Shown: piece by piece, positions 57,961-64,000 of the stretch
Layout: each line of letters opens with the position of its first letter
Position numbering within the stretch: the stretch's first letter is position 1
Assembly (NCBI GenBank): GCA_963920575.1
Contig: OY986971.1
Location: 12,030,779 to 12,094,778 of the forward strand
Direction of reading: 5' to 3'
DNA: 64,000 nt
Origin: Narthecium ossifragum
Lineage: Eukaryota > Streptophyta > Magnoliopsida > Dioscoreales > Nartheciaceae
Translations under genes and position numbers: made by a program
Notes under the pieces: generated by a model
The model's database searches: none
Told to the model about the DNA's origin: nothing
Seen by the model: only the letters and a program-made list of their open reading frames with translations

Positions 57961-59560
57961 CCTCTGGCGACGAAGTTTCACCGTTGAAACGCCGCTGACA
58001 TGCCTACAACTATCCGTTTGGCCGTAGGATGGTTTTGACCTAAGATTTTTGATCATCAATCTCGATCAGGACCATGTTGAGCATTCTATGTTCTTATAGA
58101 CGTCCTAGAGCAACCTCCAGTGTTAAATTCTCTTTATTTCCGTCGATTTCGATTCCGATCTCGCCGCGGACCGCAGCTGTGTGTGTGATGATCTTTTATG
58201 CGGATGATAACTGATGGTTGCTCTGCTTGGATATTTTGGTTCTTTATTTCCTTGTATGTGATATCTAGAAGATGATTTTTGATGTATTATCTCCTTTACT
58301 ATTCACCTATACATGTTATATTTTTGTATGGTGAATGTTTGTACAGATCAATATATCATGAAAATACAAAGGAGACTCTTCCAAAATTTTCTATGATTAT
58401 AATATATTTTTGAAATTTTAATTGTTATATTTGATATTTTTGGGGAAAGTATAAACTTTTGTGGAAGGTTATGCTTGGGAGGAATAAATTTTATTGCTCA
58501 TGGCGGTGATTTCTGTATTTATGAGAGAGCGCTATTTTGGAGCTAAATTACGGTTATATTTATCCTATTGTTTTTGCTTTAGTTTATGACTTAATGTAAT
58601 CGGGCACAATTACATTTAAGTTGGGGGGTAGCAATCATAAATTTGATACTCATATGTTTTTTCTGATAACCGATATTATACACCCTTGAGTGATGTCATT
58701 AAAATAAAATTTTGATATTTATTGATGAAAGATGCTTGATTTAGAAACGTATTTAGAATTTACTCTGATTCTCATATGTAATATAAGAGATAGCTAAATT
58801 TTTGTTATGCATGATATTATTTCTATACTTCAACACTTTTGTCATGAATTAAGGATGACTTGACTTATTCTAATGCACATATTGACTTCCACATGTTGAT
58901 TAGTTGAGATTAGATTCTAAGCATAATACTATGATAGATTTATGATCTTATGCTATGTTACATGAGAGTATGCAATTGAAAAAAAGGGAAAAAAAAGAAG
59001 GGTTTCATACTTAGTAACCGGGCAAGGTGCCTAACAAGGTGTGTCGTTCGCGTAAAACAGTTGAAATTCCTGAGAAAATTTTTTTGACTAGTTATGATTT
59101 GTAGCCTTCATGGTTTGAGCATTAAAGTCTGAAGGGTGTTCTACACTTAGTGCCCTAAGGCCATCTGGTTTGGGAGTCACTGGCGTGAATCTCGTTATAT
59201 GGACCATGAAGAAAGCTTAAGAAATCATAACATTGCACATGTCATATACGAGAAAAAAAAAGGATTGCAAAGTGGTGAATGAAAATATGTACGTGGCCAA
59301 GTTTGTATTCTTAAATGGTTGAAGTGTTTGGATATAATTGATACTCTGAAGCATGTGTAATCCTATTCACACACAGAACTGTTAAAGTAGTTTTTAATTG
59401 TGGTGAAATATGTTGAAGTGTTGGAAAGGTATTTGGCATGCATTGATTTGCTATTGTTTTATCTTGCTATGGGTAGAAGAATAAATTCATGGGTATGATT
59501 TCTATTTTATGTATTGGAGTAGATCAATATTGTGATTGATTTCTAATGATATATTCAAGA
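57961..59560 (+). other. 3' non-coding part of the Athila-like element
   Basis: AT-rich, with a purine tract at 58617-58629 and A-rich runs at 58978-59000 and 59251-59261. Blocks such as CTAAGGCCATCTGGTTTGGGAG are typical of long untranslated regions in Athila-type elements. The 3' LTR is not identified. Confidence 0.45.
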
Positions 59561-59567
59561 GAATTTC

Positions 59568-60420
59568 AGCATTACGATGACACTCATATATGCCACTAAC
59601 AAGCAACTACATATTTCAATCAAAATTTCAGCATTACGATGACATAAATGGCTATCAACCAAAATTCCTACACCGGGGCACAACCCCGGCCAATAAATTA
59701 ACAACAAACAGCAGTAATTCCAATCCATATGATCTAGAGCACACCTTCGGCCCATTTAATTATCTAAACATCCCAAGGGGCATGTCCCCCTTTGTTCAAC
59801 CACGAGCCTCACATAGGGCTTAATCATATATATGAGTACAAGTATACAAATAAAGCATGCTTTGCAGTTTAATTGCTAATTAAACAAGAAAAATTCATAC
59901 CTAAACCGACATACTGAAAATCGAGGGTTTAAACACCCAAAGCCTTATCAAATCTAGCATATAAATCCTAAATGCTATTAGGGACATCAATTCAAAGCTA
60001 TTAGATGAATTAAGCATGATTGAAGAAAATCAAGTTATCAAATTTATGCAAACGAAACTACTAACTTCAAATAATCATCAATTTAAATCTATTCACCCAA
60101 TTGACATGAAACTTTATATGCCTACTTAGTGGCATAGCCCGAATCATATATCCAAAAATTAGATCAAAACCTATAATTAGAAAACCTATAATTTCGGTTT
60201 ATAATTAGAAGGTGGGTCGCATGCAGGGGAGAAGAAGGAAATCAAAAGAAAAGGGGAGAGAGGAAAATGGTATTTATACTAAAGTTATATTTGATCTCGG
60301 CCATCCGTTTCGATCTTTCCCAATTGAGCTCCGATCTTTCGATCGAGAGCGCCTATAAGGATCTAATGAATCACATATATCAATCCAAGGCTATGTGTGA
60401 GGACCCATTCTTCCAACCCA
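59568..60420 (-). repeat. Fragment of the F-family LTR
   Basis: 59575-60180 matches about 43215-43920, and 60205-60390 matches about 44600-44785 of the left F LTR. The intervening 650 bases are missing. It is closer to the left LTR than to the right LTR, so it comes from another copy. Confidence 0.8.
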
Positions 60421-60436
60421 GTCCGACAGCGTTAGG

Positions 60437-61959
60437 TGATGAGTGCATGAAAGTGCACTCTGAACATGACTAAGAGCAGCTTATTTGCTTAGTTTTCATG
60501 ATTAATATAGATGATTTCGTCCGTATATGTTGCTTCACGAAGTTATTTGTATTATGTAGGAAATTGAAGCAAAGATGGGTCTTTAACGCCAAAACTGTAC
60601 CTTTTCAGAACGAACCAGATGAAGTGTCATATATGGTTGGAAACCTCTTGAAGTCTAGTTTCTGGAGAATTTTACGGTTCATGATTTGGAGTTTTCTAGA
60701 GGATGTTACGACAATTTTAATACTAATGGCGCAGTCTTGATAGCAAAACAGTAAATACTCAGGAAAGACAGATCGATCATGTTCCCTAAAAGGATCGATC
60801 CTTTTATGCAGACACACCTGACAGAACACATACTTTTTAGACGACCACAGAAGGATCGATCCTACTATCCATCCTACTGAGAAGGATCGATCCGGCCTCT
60901 TTCAAAGGATCGATCTTCCTCGGGCGTAGCCAGAAATTGAAGATGTTGATATCAAAGGATCGATCTTACACCTATTGAAGGATCGATCCTACTCGGGCGA
61001 CCCAGGTTACGGAGAACTAGAGAAGAGAAAGATCGATCCTTGGCCTTCAGAGGATCGATCCTTTGTCGGGCGTAGCTGAATACGAGCTATCAGATTTAAT
61101 CCAAAGGCTAAAATAAAAGGTAGGGTTTCATGTCCATATATAAGGGGAGTCCTTGGATGTTTTTTGGGGGGTTTTTTTTCTGGTCGTTTTCTAAATGAAG
61201 AAGATGAAGACATCTCCATTCATGGCCGGGATATCCACGGGCATGGCGGACGGATGATCTAGCGAGGACTAGGGTTTCTTCATCATCATGATTCATAGAT
61301 TTTCAACTTTATTGTTTAACCTCTATTTATGTATTGGATCTTTACAGATTGCTTTGTGGTTAAACATTATTATAAATCCAGTCATGTTTCTTTTATGATA
61401 TTGTGATCCCATAGTTATCTCTTTTGATTCTCCTATCGAGTCTCGTGAGACCTTTGTTATGCATTGTCCGTAGTGACAGCTGGTATTGTGTATTCTTAGG
61501 GAACTGGTAAGACAAGGTTGGGGCTCTATCCCGAGGAATCTTTGCTATGCGTTGCCTGTAGTGACAGCCGGTATCGTGTATTCTTAGAATCTGGTAGGAC
61601 GGAGTTAGGGTTACAACGAGAAGAACCAAACATAGAAAAAGACATTTATATTTTATCAGATTCATAATTCTATATCTTCCGGTTGAGGTGATTGGGATGT
61701 GAATCCCTTAACCGAGTATTATATGAACCGTTGGTAGAAGAATCTAAATCCGAGTGTAGTGATTCCTGAAGCCTACCCTTATTAAAATCCTGATATCTCT
61801 AGTTAATCTTACATTATCATTAAATCCTTTGATCTAATTTAGTTAATTCTTAAGTTCTCGTTTGTCTTCAATTCATTGTTATTTGTGTTTTGGATATTTT
61901 CTGCTTGTCTCTCTGTGGGTTCGACCTCTCTTATGCTGTACTACACCACGACCGCTGTG
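60437..61959 (+). mobile_element. LTR of family D, copy 2
   Basis: It starts TGATGAGTGCATGAAAGTGC and carries a TATA box (CATATATAAGG near 61136) and, near its end, CTGTGGGTTCGACC, the R/U5-like block. It breaks at about 61959 against a Del-like LTR remnant. No target duplication is visible. Confidence 0.75.
60771..61062. repeat. GATCGATC palindrome cluster in LTR D (copy 2)
   Basis: GATCGATC or AGGATCGATCCT-type words recur ten or so times between 60771 and 61062, upstream of the TATA box. Confidence 0.88.
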
Positions 61960-63538
61960 TGTGACAAATTTGACCAATATCATTAGGTCGAGGGTCTGGC
62001 CTGTTTTGCCTTGTTTCGCGCTCAAGTTGATCGCGAAGACCCCAGGGGCAATTGGGTAAATTGTGCCATGGCGGCTGATTTCACACCCGCGTTGTGTACA
62101 CACGGCCCTTTTGATTAATATATGTGCTTGTTAGAACCTTAGGTGGGCTTGGGGTCGAAGGACCCGAGCCCGGGCATGAGCGCGATCGGGTCAGCTACTG
62201 TAGCAAGTAGGCGTGGAACCCGATATAAGCCCCTTCCTCTCTTCTTCTTCTTTTCTTTCCGCTGTTTCCGTGATCCCATCCCCGCCGAAGAGCTTCGCAC
62301 GTGCGAGAGAGAGAGAAACAACTCCGGTGAGCTTGGAGGTGTTCCTCGGTGAAGGCCTCCCCTCCTTCCTTCCTTCCTCTGGTTTCCGCTGTTTCCCGCC
62401 GCCCGGCTTTTCTCTCCTTGGTTTTCCTTCTTCTTTGGCGACGGCTGTGCGCAATGGAGTGCTTGGCAGACATCGACAGCTTTCCCGACGGCTTGGAGGC
62501 ATCCATGGTGATGGAGGGGGTGGATTAGCAACGTTGACGGCTGATTAACCAAGGACTAGCTTAGCAGAGGTAGGGTTCTTGACCTAGGACCTTGATTAAG
62601 TGTTAATATGTGTTTGAACCATTAATTTTTTGATTTCTTCTTGATAATTGATGGTCCTAGGGTAGTTTAAGTACTGTCTTGAGTTTGGAATGAATTTATT
62701 TTTATTTTAATCGGATTTAAGCATGTTTTTCCTGGATTTTATCGAATTCTCTTCTTCTATGAACAGTTGAGCCCAAGCTCGATTTCTGGGCTGTGTGAAC
62801 ATGATCTCAGTTCTTGTTCTACATTAAAGTTGTAGATGTATGAGTTAGCTTTCAACGACAATTGGATTGGTGATTTTTCGAGCCACGTAGCTTTTCTGGT
62901 AAATTAAATGGTTTGTCTGTGCTGAAACAAGACAGTTAGCTTAATTAGTGTAATTAAGTGGTCTTTCATTATTCAATTAAGTTGATTCTAGGCTGAGATG
63001 ATCTTAATGATCTTAGGAAGAGATCTACGAAGGTTGGTTTCAATTTGAGTTATTTTTGAAGGATTTATGCATCATTCACAGAATCTGGATTCTTACCGAA
63101 ATTATAGGTTTTGATTTAATTCCATTCATTCAATTGATCCGTTTTTTTGATATCTGATTAGGGGTATGCCGGTGAGTGTGTATATCAAGTTTCATATCAA
63201 TCGGACTGCTAGATTGAAAGATAAGATTTTTTCGAAGTTTGTTGTATAGTTGGTCTGATTTCAATAAATCGACCATTTTTAATGTTATTCTCGATATATG
63301 TTACTTTATCTGTGTGGGCCCATGTGTAGCTTGTGGTTGAAGAAGGGGAGTCACGTCTTTCATGGGGTGTGTAGACTAAATGGGCCTTAAGTACACCCTC
63401 AACTTTGAATAAAATATTATTAAAATTGATGCTTTGGTTATTTAATTGTTTAGCTGGGGTTGTATCCCGTTATAAACTTGAGCGCCCTTTTATCCACTTA
63501 TTCTAGACCAATGCTATGTTTACCCTTGTGATGAGTGC
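61960..63538 (+). repeat. Del-like LTR remnant
   Basis: It begins TGTGAC and runs through a block like that of E1 (GGGTAAATTGTGCC, TTTCACACCCGCG, then a GAT(T/A)AATATATGTG word) and a TATA-like GATATAAGCC near 62221. The frames at 62139-62552 on both strands are low-complexity. The end meets the third D copy at 63539. It is a truncated LTR without a partner. Confidence 0.6.
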
Positions 63539-63712
63539 ATGAAAGTGCACTCTGAATAGCCTTATAACTAGTTTCTGGATAATTTTACGGTTCGTGATTC
63601 AGAGTTTTCTAGAGGAAGTTACGACAATATTAGTACCAATTGCGCAGTCTGGATTACAAAACAGTAAATACTCAGGAAAGGCAGATCGATCATGTTCCCT
63701 AAAAGGATCGAT
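63539..63712 (+). repeat. LTR D copy 3, truncated
   Basis: It starts TGATGAGTGCATGAAAGTGC, then skips a block present in copy 2 (jumping from ATAACTAG to TTTCTGG) and ends at GGATCGATC near 63712. Confidence 0.75.
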
Positions 63713-64000
63713 CGTTGACACGCCTTGAAAAGTGTCGTAGCCTTAACAAGTACGCCAAAATTAGAAATTTATAATTCGAATCACTAACTAACTACTTTAT
63801 GGGTAGATAGCAATGAGTCCGAGTCGAATCCACAGGGAAAAGAAGTGTTAAGTCTAATTACCTTGTATAGTTCTAAATCAAAAGATTGATAAAGGAAATG
63901 ATATTTGGGTTTAATTATTCTTAACTAAGATTAAACTAATTCGAAATAATAATAGGATAAACGGCCAAGAGATTTCTAATCCGTAATAAAGAACTAACTA
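63713..64000 (-). repeat. Start of another LTR, cut by the window
   Basis: It begins TTGACACGCC, and near 63815 reads GTCCGAGTCGAATCCACAGGG. On the minus strand this is the CCTGTGGATTCGACTCGG block that closes Athila/Tat-type LTRs. The rest is AT-rich. The other end is outside the window. Confidence 0.45.

Larger units (their letters stand above)
52631..59560 (+). mobile_element. Athila-like non-autonomous LTR element
   Basis: An LTR-like region (about 52631-55655, interrupted by a D-family LTR) ends ...AACATCA and is followed by a primer site for the tRNA used by Athila/Tat elements. Then come a gag-like fragment, a signature 'GCTGAGAGGCAATCCAT' block at 57175, an unrelated GC-rich block, and a purine tract TTAAGTTGGGGGG at 58617-58629. 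There is no RT or integrase. The left boundary is uncertain. Lack of pol together with cis signals suggests a LARD-like derivative that depended on a partner. Confidence 0.6.

Noticed and set aside
62139..62552. Frames on both strands in the Del-like LTR remnant
   Set aside because: Low-complexity and overlapping on both strands, following a TATA-like box; most likely the untranslated leader of an LTR.
9822..63717. CRISPR-like array
   Set aside because: The palindrome clusters have irregular spacing and are in LTRs of plant retrotransposons; no cas genes and the DNA is eukaryotic.

Overview
This is flowering-plant nuclear DNA from a repeat-rich, gene-poor region. The evidence is a typical plant carboxylesterase gene together with Ty3/gypsy chromovirus (Del/Tekay-like), Tat-like, Athila-like and Ty1/copia elements, a hAT-like element, MITE-like DNA and a plant mobile domain (PMD) gene. 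The species cannot be named from the sequence. Only one ordinary host gene is convincing: a class-I carboxylesterase (CXE/GID1-like alpha/beta hydrolase) at 7242-8180 on the minus strand.

Bases 1-9,821 hold an exact 104-bp tandem duplication, a decayed chromovirus pol (1567-3970), an RNase H-like pseudogene (5010-5460, minus), a non-autonomous hAT-like element with perfect 8-bp target duplications (5560-6915) that carries a piece of a host ABCG-transporter gene, the carboxylesterase gene, a MITE-like element and a small foldback.

Bases 9,822-42,080 are nested insertions that can be unpacked from the terminal repeats. A Ty1/copia LTR starts at 9822. It is split by a solo LTR (10520-40708, TSD ATAGG). 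That is split by a Del/Tekay-type chromovirus, called E1 here (10950-38794, TSD GGATC). The 5' LTR of E1 is split by an 18-kb Tat-like element in reverse orientation, called E2 (12707-30798, TSD CCAAG). E2 has gag-pol on the minus strand. Between pol and its 3' LTR, on the opposite strand, it carries a two-exon PMD gene (16169-17974 joined in phase to 18920-20251).

Bases 42,081-52,630 are an old minus-strand Del-like element (F) with very divergent LTRs and a ruined pol, itself interrupted by a solo LTR of the E1 family (45423-47852, TSD GGCGT). Bases 52,630-64,000 are an AT-rich mosaic: an Athila-like gag-only element, three copies of another LTR family (D), a second fragment of the F LTR, and a further Del-like LTR remnant.

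The most unusual pattern runs across layers. Four different LTR families (copia, E1, the outer solo LTR, and D) each carry clusters of short palindromes. In the first two the core is CGGTCGAT...ATCGACCG; in the other two it is GATCGATC. In E1 the cluster lies downstream of the TATA box, so it should be transcribed as a row of RNA hairpins. Other points of interest are the PMD gene carried antisense in E2, the ABCG fragment in the hAT-like element, and the premature stops in E1, every one of which fits C-to-T change at a CHG or CG site.
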